A stretch of 64,000 nt of DNA from Volvox africanus (Eukaryota; Chlorophyta; Chlorophyceae; Chlamydomonadales; Volvocaceae). A model generated the notes under the pieces. That model saw only the letters and a list, made by a program, of their open reading frames with translations, had not been told where the DNA came from and ran no database searches. Below, piece after piece: positions 21,097 through 32,126 of the stretch. The position numbers and the translations under genes are program-made. Positions within the stretch are counted from its first letter, which is position 1, and each line of letters starts with the position of its first letter. The stretch spans positions 3,534,001-3,598,000 of the forward strand of contig BSDZ01000003.1 of assembly GCA_030268105.1 (NCBI GenBank), in the 5' to 3' direction.

Positions 21097-21289
21097 CCAC
21101 CCGTACCGCGGCTTCCTTCATCATCAGGGTTTCTTCCGTTATTATTGTTATAGGCGTTCAGATTCGGCTTCCAGGAAAGAACCTGAAGCTAAGTAATGGA
21201 ATAACTCGCGTTTAGGTGATTAGGCGATATGTTGGTGCGACGCAGATAGTGAAAGGCTGGCACGTCTAGCTTTGGAAACTTGAGCTCCC

Positions 21290-24200
21290 ATGTACTTGTA
21301 CGTCCCTTCCGGGACGGCTGGGCTGGGCCAAGGGGTAGGCACACCACAGATTGTTCCATCGGCTGGTCGCAAGAACAAGACACTCTGGCTCCGAACACTT
21401 CGACCTGGAGGACAGTCTCAGCTCCGTTGCCATCCCGTGCAATCACAGCAGGTTTGTTTGAGTTTGGAAGTGACAGGATTGGGGCCAACGCTTCATGCAT
21501 GCTTGCTGGCTCTGCGTTTCCCTCTTCCGAAAGAGCGGCCCCGCAAGCCATGGTACAGGGCATAGTACCTATCCATTTTTCTATCGGTTCTGAGAGGTGG
21601 AATATTTTTATGCGTCACCGTGCTTTGCTGAACCGGCTGGCTGACACCAGCACGGTAGTTCATGTGTGATATTTGTATTCTGTTGCTATGTTCTATGGTC
21701 CATGCGTCCTGTGAGGCCATAAAACGCAGCTGTAGCGAAAAGTCATGCCGCTCCCTTTCGTGCACCCTACTTTTTACCATATCACCGATCGACACATTAT
21801 AATATGAAACTTTTAATTGCTGTTTAATCTATTTGTTATGTGAAGTTTTAAGGCAAGTGGCTGAGCGACCAGTTGCGCTAACTCTCGACGGCGCTGCTCA
21901 CTACGCACTTAATTTACCTTCGCATGGACCCGGCCTCTGCAGGTCGGTGCGGGGGTTCCTAACAAAATCCAGAAAACCAAGGCAGATGGCTCGGAGCATC
22001 GTGTTGGCGCAGGACTGGACTTAGGGTCCATCTTCCGGAGCGTCTTCGATTTCAGCTCACCGAAGGCAAGTTGTGTAATGCCTATGCACGTTGGCGTGTT
22101 TTTTAAGGCGGGAATAAAATTCTGTTATCACAGAGGCTCAACCTTTCCCGTCCGTAACTCTTCTGCCGCCTAGGTCAAATCTGCCACACAAGCAGCAGCA
22201 GCGGCGGCTGCAGGTTCCGCAACAACGCTCTCACCTGCAGCACTAGCCCTCGATGTGGGTGCCCCGATTTCTGCCGCTGGGCAAAGTGCAGCAGGAGCAG
22301 CCACTTCCCCAGGGCCTTTCACAGCCATGCACATGGCCGCCACCACTGGAGTTCAGCCCATGGCAGCCCTTGCGGAGCAAGTTCTTGCGGGGCAGGATGC
22401 GGTACAGGACGATCCCGTTGCCGCCGCCCGACAGTTACAGCTGTTCCTGTCGCAATATAAAAATCAGTATGGCTCCGAAACCGACGCACGCATCAGCGCG
22501 GCGGTAGCTAAGCTGCAAGATTACATCCAGGGCTACAGCCAACAGCAGTATCGGGAGGGATTGGGTGGTGCTTCAGCGGTTGGCGGCCTGGGCGCCGCAG
22601 CAGGAGGGGTGGGCGACGGCGCTTCCCCCGGGGATGGCGTCGTGTATCACAATTACATTCTGGAGCAGGTGGGTGAGGGTTTCAGATGATGAAGGCGATA
22701 GGATGCGTGTGCCAGTAGCGGAGGCGCAGTGTCGCTTTAGGCTCCAAAAGTTTCATTACCGTTCTATTAAAAGTGTTATTAGTTTTGTTACGGGGAGTAC
22801 TATGAATGGACGGCGGGCTGGGAACGAGGGACGCATGGTCCCACTTGCATGGCGCGCGCAGAAATCGGATGAAGCCCTTGGGACTTGGCCTTCTTGGTTC
22901 AACAGCCTGGTCTCATCTGTGCGGCTGGGTTTTCATGTAAATTCGTGGCTAAATGCATGGCAAATATTCTGCATTTGTGCGAGTTTTAAACCCAAGTCGC
23001 AAGTCAGATTCTGTGCCCACCTCTGCCATCGAAGTTGCTGAAAGAAACGCGCTATGCTTGTTCGCAGCTGACTGGCATCTTGGACTGGGTCAACAATTTG
23101 CTGGTCAACAACAACCCGAAGCCGTACATGTTTGACGCATATGGCAGAGTTCTGGATAATGCCACCGTGAAGTCTTCCTTGGAGCAGCAGCAGGAACAGC
23201 TTCGAGCTGCATCGAATTCGCTGCGGGTCCTCATCCAGCAATTGCAGCAGGCGAGGCAATGGGGCGTGGCCTATGGGGGCCTTTTGTTCTAATGAGGGAC
23301 GTCCTGGTTGAATGCACTGGTGCTTCCCTGGGATTTGAGCTCCTCGTCCTCCCGCTTTTTTCCCGGCATGATAACATCGCTGCTTCCTCAAAATGCACAT
23401 AAAATCGCCGACTGCACCCGTCTTCCTTCTCAAGGGCCTTGTATCGTTGTATCCCCTCTGCCTTTTCATCCCCTTTCTGTACATCCCAACGTACCCCAAC
23501 CTTGTTTCCGGTTTTGTTCTCACGCGGCTTGGATTCCCCGCGTCCTTTTCCCCTCCGTTCCACTCAGGTAAACCGGCAGTATGCCGCCATGGCTGATCCA
23601 GATGAGAAGGCCGCTATGGGCCAGGTGCTATCGCAGCTCACCACCATGGCAGATCGTCTGGCGGTGGCCGCGACCCGACGGCCGCTGCCACCGACGCCGC
23701 CGGTGCCGCCACCGATTGCCATCGATGCGGCCGCCGACCTGGCACCGTACGTGCGACCCGAGGAGCTTTACGGTGCTGAGAAGTACCGCGACCCCCTTTT
23801 ACGGGTGCTGGACGGGGTTTACCAGGCAGTGGTGGTGGACAGCGGTCTGCGGGAGTTCCTGGCGGGGATCAAGCAGCTGGGGGACAGCCTGGTGGCCAGC
23901 ATGGCAGTGGTAGGTGGGATGTCTGGCATGCGTTGTCGCTGATGACATCGGGGTGGAGGGCAAGAATCAGGCTGCAGACGCCAGTTAGATTTGTGCGAAC
24001 GGTCACGGATCCTAAGGATAAGGAACAGGAATCAACAACAGGGTGAAGATGAAGGTAGAATCGCTGTGGACGCTAGGCGTTTGGGGCGTGGCATACCACA
24101 TCCCTTTTCTATTTCCTCTAACCCCTGCTTTCTGAGTCTCTGGACAGCTTGGAAACCTGATAACCTGCACGGCTCATGCAACATAACTTTCCAGGCCCTC

Positions 24201-27200
24201 AGTGGCTTAATCACCCCATGATTCACTTGTCCCACATACAGGCCTGGACCGGTGCACCCCCCATCGGCCGGCTGATTGCCTACATAGCGGCCGTTGCTGG
24301 CGTGCTATTTGTGATGCGCACCCGCCTTCCGCCGGCACTGCTGGCTCCCACGAAGCTTTTCGGACAGTTGGGGGCAGGGGGTGGCAGCGGTGCGAGCGCA
24401 GCGGCGCCCGCATCCAGCAACGGGCCCGATGACTCTGGCACCGCCCCACCTCCCGGAGTGACCAATCCCTCTGCGGCTGCTGCCTTCGCTGCCATTGCTG
24501 CAAATAACAACGGAAGCAGCAACGGACAGGCAGCAGCTGCTGCGGCGGCGGCGGCATTTGCTGCAATTGCAGCTAACAGCGGCGGCAGGAGCGCTGCCGG
24601 CGGCAGCGGCATTGAGGAGCTCCCCACGGGACCGCTGGCGGCAATGGACCGGGACACGGGGCTCGGAGATTCTCGGTTGCCATCCGAGATTCTGAACTCC
24701 AACGACCCCTACGCCGCCCGAGCTGTTTCAAATGAGCCGCAGGCAACACCCTTCGCTTCAGGCGGTGTCAAAGACCGCACACAGGGGGGGGCCGCGGCGG
24801 GGGCGGCAGGCGGCCTGAACGGCACGCGACGAAATGGAGGCAGCAGCGCCGGCTTTGGTAATGGCTGGGCGAATCTGACGGGCACGGCTACAAGCTCCGG
24901 ATCAGGTATGGTATGGCACGGGCCAAAACGGGTGTTTTGCACGTTAGGACTTCTGTGCAGGCACCCTCTGTCACGCCCTTGTCGCGCCCTCTGCCCTCTC
25001 CAAGCGTGATCATAAAAGTGATCGGAAATGACTTGACGGGATATACTCCGGACAACATGGATGCAGCCAGGCACTGTACCCCGTTTCTCAAGAGCCGTCT
25101 TGAGACGTTTTAGTCTGTTTGGTCCTTATCTGGATGCTCGTGCATCTTCCTTCCCTATTCCCATGTTCCAATACTCGCAGCCCCGTCCACCAGCTCGGGG
25201 GTATTCGCCTCATCCTCTGCCTCCGGCGGCGCGAATTTGTCGCGGAGGTCCGGCAACGGCGGCAGTAACGACTGGGAGGGCGACCGGGCAGATTGGTGGA
25301 GGTTTGGTCAACAAAGTCAAAAACAGATTCAGCCTCAGGCCGCAAATCTACCTGCGTCGCCACCACCTCAAGTTCCGGCCCAGTCCCCAGGTGGGTCCGC
25401 CCCGCGAGCGCCCACTGTCGCGGAGACCTGGGAAGCCTTTCGCCGCATCCAGGACACAGCGCCAGTAGCAGGCGCCATCGGCAACACTGCCATCAGTAAC
25501 GGCGGTCTGCTCGACACCACCGCCGCGCTGGCTGCTGCCGCGGTTGCAGCAGCGGCCGTGGGAAGCGGCGCCGCTGCCGGTTCCGGCGGTACCGATCTTA
25601 AGATGGCTGAGCTGGCTCGCGCTGCCGAGGAGCGGCGGCTATCTAAGGACCGCGCCCGCCTGCGGGCCACCATCAAGGACCGGCTGCGCTGGGTGTGTCT
25701 AGCGCTGGGCCCGGTCAGCAGCGTGGTCCCGGGCGGGGAGCCGTTGCGAGAGGAGGTGGACGGCCTCTTGGCACAGCTAGAGGCTCTGTCCCCCACGGAC
25801 AAGCCACTCAACACTGTAGTGGATGTGGCCAGGTGCGTGCAATGGACTGGGATGCACGCTGCGGTCAATGCGGCCTGCGTTGTGGCGCGGCTGTAGGTGG
25901 TGGTGTGCCAGCTGGTTAGTTTCTTGATGCTTACCTAGTGATGCTTGATGCGCTTGCCCCTGAAAGGATGCGGTGCTTTCTGTGGTCCGATGCACCGTAT
26001 TGTTACGTGTAATGGTTATGGTACAATGTGCAAGAGGCTGCTCTATTCTCTCCTCCTTTCCGCTCCGTAGACTATGAGGACCTGCTTTTGTCGAAGGGAA
26101 TGATGCTTGAAGAGGATCTCCTGCCTGCCTAATATATCCCCTGACCGTGACCCTGCTACCATGCAACCTTGCAACGTCAGTATCGTTTCTGTTCGTGAAA
26201 ACAGCACCCAGATTGCACTCCCACACCATTTTTATGGTTAATGCAGGCGGCCCACTGTGGGCACCCCCGCTGCGCTCGTGGACCCTATGCTGCTTGGCGA
26301 GTGGCGCTTGGTTTACGCGTCCAACGCATCCGGCACCGCCGGTATCCCCAGTGCCGCGGTAAGGACCTCTGGATGGAATACAGGTTGTCGCATAGGCTAG
26401 AAAGAAGGTACTATTGTTGGGACTTGCGACCTGGTGTGTCCCCACTGGGGTTATCCTGTGCGTAGGTCTTCCCCAGGATGAGTGGTGGTGTGGAATGTCA
26501 GATGCCGGTGAGGGAGCGGCCCTGGGGTCACTGAAGGTGGCACGATGGTGGCACGATGACCGTGTCCGCCTGGGCAAGGCATTAGCCCGCTTTGACCGGG
26601 CATTAGCCCGCTAACTTAGTCCGCTGCGGCAGCGACTTGAGCAACAAGTGACCTTTTTCCTTTAGCATGCCCGGCACCAGCCACTCACAGCGCAAGGGGT
26701 CGTCTTCATAGCCTATCCATCCTCAACATCATCATCACTGCCACGGAAGAACATTTTCCAGCGGTTGCATCCTACTTTCTCCTCCGCTGACCTTCTAGTC
26801 AGCAGCTATACACCCGTGACTCCCTTTTATAGCTCCCGCGCTGTATGCTTGCCTACCCCGGTCCGCAGTCCCAGGCGGCCGGCGGCGGTCCGAACTTGCT
26901 TGCACAGATCCTCCACATCGCGGATAGCTTGCCTGGCTTTGGAATGACTCACGTGGTGCAGCGCCTGGCCCAGGAGAAGCAGGCCGGATCTGTCGCTCCG
27001 GCGGCAGGGGGTGGTGCCGCCGCGCCGGCGACAATCCTCACTGAGAACAGCGCCGTGTTTCGGTTCGGGCCCCTTGGTAGCTGGCGAGTGTGCGTGCGCG
27101 GGCGCTGGGTGGACAACGGCGGCGGGCTGTGTGCGGCGGCGGAGTTCGAGTCGTTCTCGGTGCGGCCGGTGGACCTGTGGGGACTACCGGTGGAGGAGCT

Positions 27201-27459
27201 GCTGCCCGAAGTGGCGGTGCCTGTGCCAGATGTACTACGAAGCCGCAGCGAGTGGTGCACCACATACCTTGATGAGGAGATGCGCATTGGGCGCGGATCG
27301 GGAGGGGCGCTTTTCCTATTCAGGCGAGGAGCCGCGGAAGGGGAGCCGGCTCCGGCAACTGCACCGCCGCCAGTGCCTAGGGTGCCAGGGGCCGCGCCAG
27401 CGCCTGCGGCAGCGGCTGCAGCGGCGGCGATTCAGCAACCTGTAATGCGGCCGTTGTAA
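21290..27459 (+). CDS. PAP/fibrillin-domain protein with long N-terminal extension
   Basis: Nine exons in continuous phase: 21290-21451, 21943-22065, 22174-22668, 23035-23250, 23568-23909, 24242-24905, 25181-25832, 26247-26358, 26869-27459; about 1118 residues. The C-terminal third is a plastid lipid-associated protein (PAP/fibrillin) domain: LLGEWRLVYASN, LPGFGMTHVVQRL, FESFSVRPVDLWGLP and TTYLDEEMRIGRGSGG. Such proteins bind lipids in plastid globules and thylakoids. The first exon is basic and Ser/Thr-rich and may be a transit peptide. A membrane segment, LIAYIAAVAGVLFVM, lies at the start of exon 6. The rest of the extension is low-complexity Ala/Gly/Ser with two AAAFAAIAAN blocks. Introns 2 and 4 appear to use GC donors (AAG|GCAAGT, CAG|GCGAGG). 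The exon 4 start could instead be 23068. Typical fibrillins are 250-400 residues, so two fused gene models must be considered, though phases agree throughout. Confidence 0.75.
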
Positions 27460-30000
27460 AGTGCAGGTGTGTTGGTGAGCATGTGTGTAGGGCTGGCTGT
27501 GAAGGGCGCCCCGGCCAGCGTCTGTCGGAAATGCAACCCTAAGTCTTGTGGCAGAGACTTTAGTTGCTGCGTGCATACGCGTATACTTGTCCTCCTGTGT
27601 ATTGTGCACCTGAACATGTGTTTGCGAGCAGTCCTATCGCCAAACCACGTACTGTGTGCACTTCGCGTGCGCAGTGTGCGATATGTGAACTGTCATGAAA
27701 TCGCATGCTCCTGGGAAGCAGCTGTAGAGGTCAGCTGATTTGGCTACGTCTGTCTCGCGTCTTGCAGCGATTAGTGCACCATATATGGAGATGCGCCATG
27801 AAGCGTCTTGCACGACCTATGCAATACGTATTACAAGGCGCCATGAATTCGATTTTGGACGTGGGGAAAGGAAGACGCGTGGGCCTTTACTATATCGTGC
27901 TGCGGCCATCGCCGCTAGAAGATGTTACGGCGCTCATAACTTGTGCCCATACGCAAGGACATGGTTAGCCTGGATATGCCTCGAGGTATCCCTCGGCGAG
28001 CAGCAGTAGATCAATCAGCTTGCGTCGTGTCTCGTATTTGTTGCCGCGGAGATTTGTATTTGGACGTCAAGTTCGCCTGTCGCAGGTTTGCGTGCCCGTC
28101 TGCATGGCATGGGGCACGTGTACGGCTTCGTCATTGAATCTACGGTGTCATGCCTCACCCACTCGTCACTTCGAGGTGGATGGGCAGAGAGGACACGATA
28201 TTTGTGATTGTTCCTTGAACTTCTGATGGCAGGAATAATATGTAGGTTTGTCTTGCGTGCCAACCAATAAGTCGAGGCGATATAATAAAGGGCGGCCCAA
28301 ATATGGGACGGCACCTTATCGTGGCAGGGAGCCAGCCCAGGAGGACGTGCGGGTAGCCGACGAAGCCAAATTCATATTTTAGCCAATTGAGCCCCATTAT
28401 TTCGTTAGGCGTTTTCATGTACTTTTGGAATAATGTTTGTTGTGTTCTGTGAGCAAGTGTGCCCAGCCAGCTGCGCGTTGAAGAGTGCCCTCTCTGGTGT
28501 GTTTCCAGGCCACTTAAGCGGGAGCAGATCCATAACATCCGCTTGTGCTCCTGCAGGAATAGCTGCACGCGCATCAGGCTCCTAACTGAGATCTTGTGCG
28601 ATATTTTGCAGTAAGGGTCGTACAATCAGCATCTTATGAGCTCGAGCTGTTGGACCCTGTCTTCTTCCATTCATCTGACCATAAAACCTGAAGTAAACAT
28701 CGTTGCTTACTCAGCTTGTTCAGCAAGCGCCGCAAGGGTCATCCTGCGGGACCCGCAACAGGAATGGAAGATCCAACCCGCTGGAGGCCGTAATGGTATT
28801 CACACAGGACAGAAATCATGAAGTACAAGTGTGTGAGTTTTAGCAGGTTCAGGCTCAAGCCAGGTTGAACGTTTGAAACTATGCGCCAGGATCTAGAACT
28901 GGGCCCTGATGCACGATTGTAAAAATACGGCCCGTGTCCACCAGCGCCTAGGCGGCAGTGTGCTGGCTGATCGGATGAGGCGCTAGGTAGGGCCTGTTGT
29001 AGGCAGTAGACATGGACACAACGCATCGCCCAGTGAGGGAGAAAGGGGATGATTACCTCGAAAGGGGCGAGGAAGTGTGGGCAAATCTTCAGAAAGATAC
29101 AGGGCCGTACATGCCGTTCGGTGCCCGCTCACCGGGCTGTTCCGACATGTATGATACCGTGCCTCTAACACATATAGTGCCTTAACGTCACTGTTCTCAT
29201 TCCCCTGTTCCCCTTGCTTACCTACCCCGCCTTCCACCTGCTCGTCATGGTCATCTATCTGCCCTCAACTTTCTTACACGGCTTGCCAAGTTTCCAGGGT
29301 CCACGTGAGCCACATGGTCTTCTGCTAGAGGGGTTAAAGTCATATGGGTGAAAGCCACAAGGCGTGAAGCATTATTGGTATGCGACCAGGACGGAGAGTC
29401 GGAGGAAGTACGACGCAGAAGCACGGACACCTTGTCTAAATGAAACCCGGACAAAATATCCTAGGAAAGGCAGGCAACGGTTGTGGGAATTCTAGCAGTA
29501 GGCATACCGCCTATTTACGACCGTACCCCAAAACTTCACTTCTTTCATTAGGGGAATACTCATCCCACTTATGCAAACGAATTTATGTCTTTCCATCATA
29601 GGTATAATGCTCTCTGGAAGTTGGTTTCTGTCATTCCCCTTGCTGCGCTTTGCAGCTGCCAGCACAGGATAGCACGGATCTTACGGGTACTCCGTCTCCA
29701 GGTCTCCTCACATTGTCGCGGAATGTTTCGCCGTGTGCTTTGCTATCAGCTTCCCTGTTGGCGCTGCGACGATTTAGATGCCGCCTGATCGGTTACATAA
29801 AACTAACCACCAACTTGAACGTCTGAACTAAACCCACTGACAACATAAGTCCCAAGGGTCATGTGAGGTTCTGATTTGCTGTACAATCTAGATGTCATGT
29901 AAACAACCGCAGCTCAACACAAAAATCCTTTATGCGAAAACTTTAACCTTCATGGTGGCAATTGGCCTTCACTGTCGATTGGGTACTGGTTCAGGACAAT
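27460..30000. other. Intergenic, no gene seen
   Basis: About 2.5 kb between the fibrillin gene and the CCDC174-like gene. Several open frames on both strands exceed 80 codons (for example 28155-28625 minus), but they lack splice context, family motifs and typical exon composition. TGTAA at 28918-28922 is far from any stop. Confidence 0.45.
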
Positions 30001-31604
30001 ATGGGTGATGCGACTACTTCTGGAAAGCGTAACCGTAGCGAAGAACGGGTTGGGAATTTGGGATGGCTTGCTAGTAGTGGCGCACTCCCGCGCAAAAGGC
30101 AGGACATCGAAGGTGTCAGCGGGAGCAGCATTCTTGAGCTTCAGGCACAGCTATATCAAGCTCAAGAAAATGCAAAACTACGTGCTAGTGGCATGGACTT
30201 GCCGGACCGGCGAACTTCGGGCCTTAACGTTGCCGCTTTTATGAAAGGCCGAAACGCGGGTGTGGAAGATCGCGATCGGAAAGACAAGCTTGAAGTCAAG
30301 GTTGGAAAAAAGAAAGCGTCTGAAACTGAACACACATCGCAAACCCGTTGCCTTGTTTGTACTGCAGAGCACGGCCGACCGAATGGGCGAATGTTATGCT
30401 GCACTGGAGCGGAAGGCGCAACTTTACGAGAAGCTAGGTAAAGACTCCTCAGAGCCGAGTACCGCTCAGGCTGCGGTTTGTCGCTGGAGTTGCTCAGTCG
30501 AGCAAACCCTCTCAAGTGCCAGCGGACCCACGAAACTTGCCGGTCGGTAATCTTTGTTTCTGTCCCCGCCCTGCATGTATATCATTGTAGCTCGTGGAGA
30601 GGTTGAGGACGATGATGAGCACTACGAGGTGGACTTCCTGCGGAAAGGCAATGAGGGTCCCTCTGGACGGCCTGGTCTCAGCGGGGAGTTGGATACCATG
30701 CTTCAAGCCGTATCAGGAACTGGTAAGCCACGCGGAGGATGTGGGATTACTGACGAGGATGTGGAAACAATGTGGTGAAGGAAATGGATATACTGGGGCT
30801 GGCGCGTGTTGACATGCATCGCCTGGGTGAGAGGCATGGGCATGGTCGGGGATACCTGCTAGCAACAAGTACTTACATCTGCTGAGGGAGCTTCTTGATG
30901 TGGAACAGAATTTCCATGCAATCGGTGGGCACATGGACGCTCCGTACTGTAGGTGGTATGATGTCGGCTGACATGCAACGAGAGCGGGAGCGGCGTGCCT
31001 GGGAGGAGGAGCAGGATCGAACCTTAGCGGATGAGGAAGCAGCGGCTCGGAGACTCAAGCAGAAGGAGGTGTGAAAAGGATAACAACTCGTTGTCCCGGC
31101 AGCGCATATTCTTGGGGGAATCCATGTTTATGATTCAGGAGCGTGCGGTCCCAACTTCAGGGTTTTAGGGTTTTAGGGTTCCTATCCACGTTTTTGGCCC
31201 CACGCCTGCCACCGATATCATACCCTTGGAACCTGTGTAAGCAAGTACTTGGTCATTGCGTTAGCAGGAGTGTATATTCCTGGGTATGCATAGCTTGAAT
31301 AATTTCCATTTTAGGTACACGAGCGCGTTTGCGCGTTGGTGGGGTTGCCAATTGTTATTGGGATTGTCCGTCAGTGCCCTAACAGTATCCATCTTGATGG
31401 ACGTTTGATGGTTCGATGCAGGAGTTGCTCTCCCTTGGGAAGCAAACACAGGAAGAGCGACAACGTGCTGAGGCGCTCAGAGTACGTAAAGAGGCAGCAG
31501 CGCAGACAAGACGTGAGGAGCTTAAGCAAAAGTTTCTACGTGAACAGCTTGCTAAGAAAATGGGAAACGGGGAGAAAGGGACCGGCAAGGCCAAGAAGAA
31601 TTAA
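30001..31604 (+). CDS. CCDC174-like coiled-coil protein
   Basis: Exons 30001-30300, 30368-30437, 30591-30826, 30953-31068 and 31422-31604. Recognition rests on the N-terminal block SSILELQAQLYQAQENAKL, then DRKDKLEVK, ALERKAQLYEKL and ARGEVEDDDEHYEVDFLRK, which match the conserved start of CCDC174, where KAKLYEKM precedes an acidic stretch ending in VDF. The C-terminus is a charged helix (QRERERRAWEEEQDR, then EERQRAEALRVRKEAA) ending in a Lys-rich tail. CCDC174 is a nuclear protein linked to mRNA splicing and exon-junction factors in animals. Intron 1 is only 67 bp. Exon 3 reads open to DEDVETMW and then meets TGA at 30776; the downstream frame KEMDILGLARVDMHRL continues one base out of phase, so a single-base frameshift near 30775, or an unrecognised splice, must be assumed. 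Confidence 0.7.
31159..31180 (+). repeat. Interstitial telomere-type repeat
   Basis: Two full TTTTAGGG units flanked by partial units. This is the Chlamydomonas/Volvox-type telomere repeat, here inside the last intron (31069-31421) of the CCDC174-like gene. Confidence 0.85.
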
Positions 31605-31919
31605 AGGACGGGCCCCTAGCGTGGATGGCCTTGTTGCCCTTGCGTTGATATACAGTACAAGCTGCCAAGTCGGTGCTAGGCTCGTCCCACATGTTGGAGG
31701 CGTGCAACAGTCAGGAGAGGAGTTCGTTGTACGGGTCTCTAAAGCTATGCAGGATGGCCCATGTGCAGGGTTGCAATTTGTGCACTTTTTTCATAATCCC
31801 GGTCACCACAAGTTAAACTACTTGGTTAAACGTAATGTTTTTGTCGGTGGCCTTTTGATATCTTTGTTACACAATCTGGGCAACGTCCTGTTAGAAAGCC
31901 CACAACAATTTAATATACG

Positions 31920-31924
31920 TGTAA
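31920..31924 (+). terminator. Candidate TGTAA poly(A) signal
   Basis: TGTAA 316 nt after the stop of the CCDC174-like gene and about 200 nt before the MPP-beta start codon. Confidence 0.45.
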
Positions 31925-32126
31925 TTGATATATTAATATCAATATTTACTACGGTTTGACGCATGTTGCCCCGGCAAAGGAGAAGTCTGATAATGGACTA
32001 TAGTACAACACCCCGAGTACGGCCTTCAGTTCGTTGCTGCTTACGCGCTTGCTGACCGAGGATGTTGACAGAGTGTGACGCCCGGTAAGGGGGCATATCA
32101 TAGTTTCACTTGTAGGCGGGTCGAAA

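Noticed and set aside
25777..26577. A 266-codon minus-strand open frame
   Set aside because: Overlaps fibrillin-gene exons 7 and 8 and the introns next to them; no motif, and the plus-strand exons fit a known domain.
28155..28625. A 156-codon minus-strand open frame
   Set aside because: No motif, no splice context, atypical composition, and no start or poly(A) signal support.
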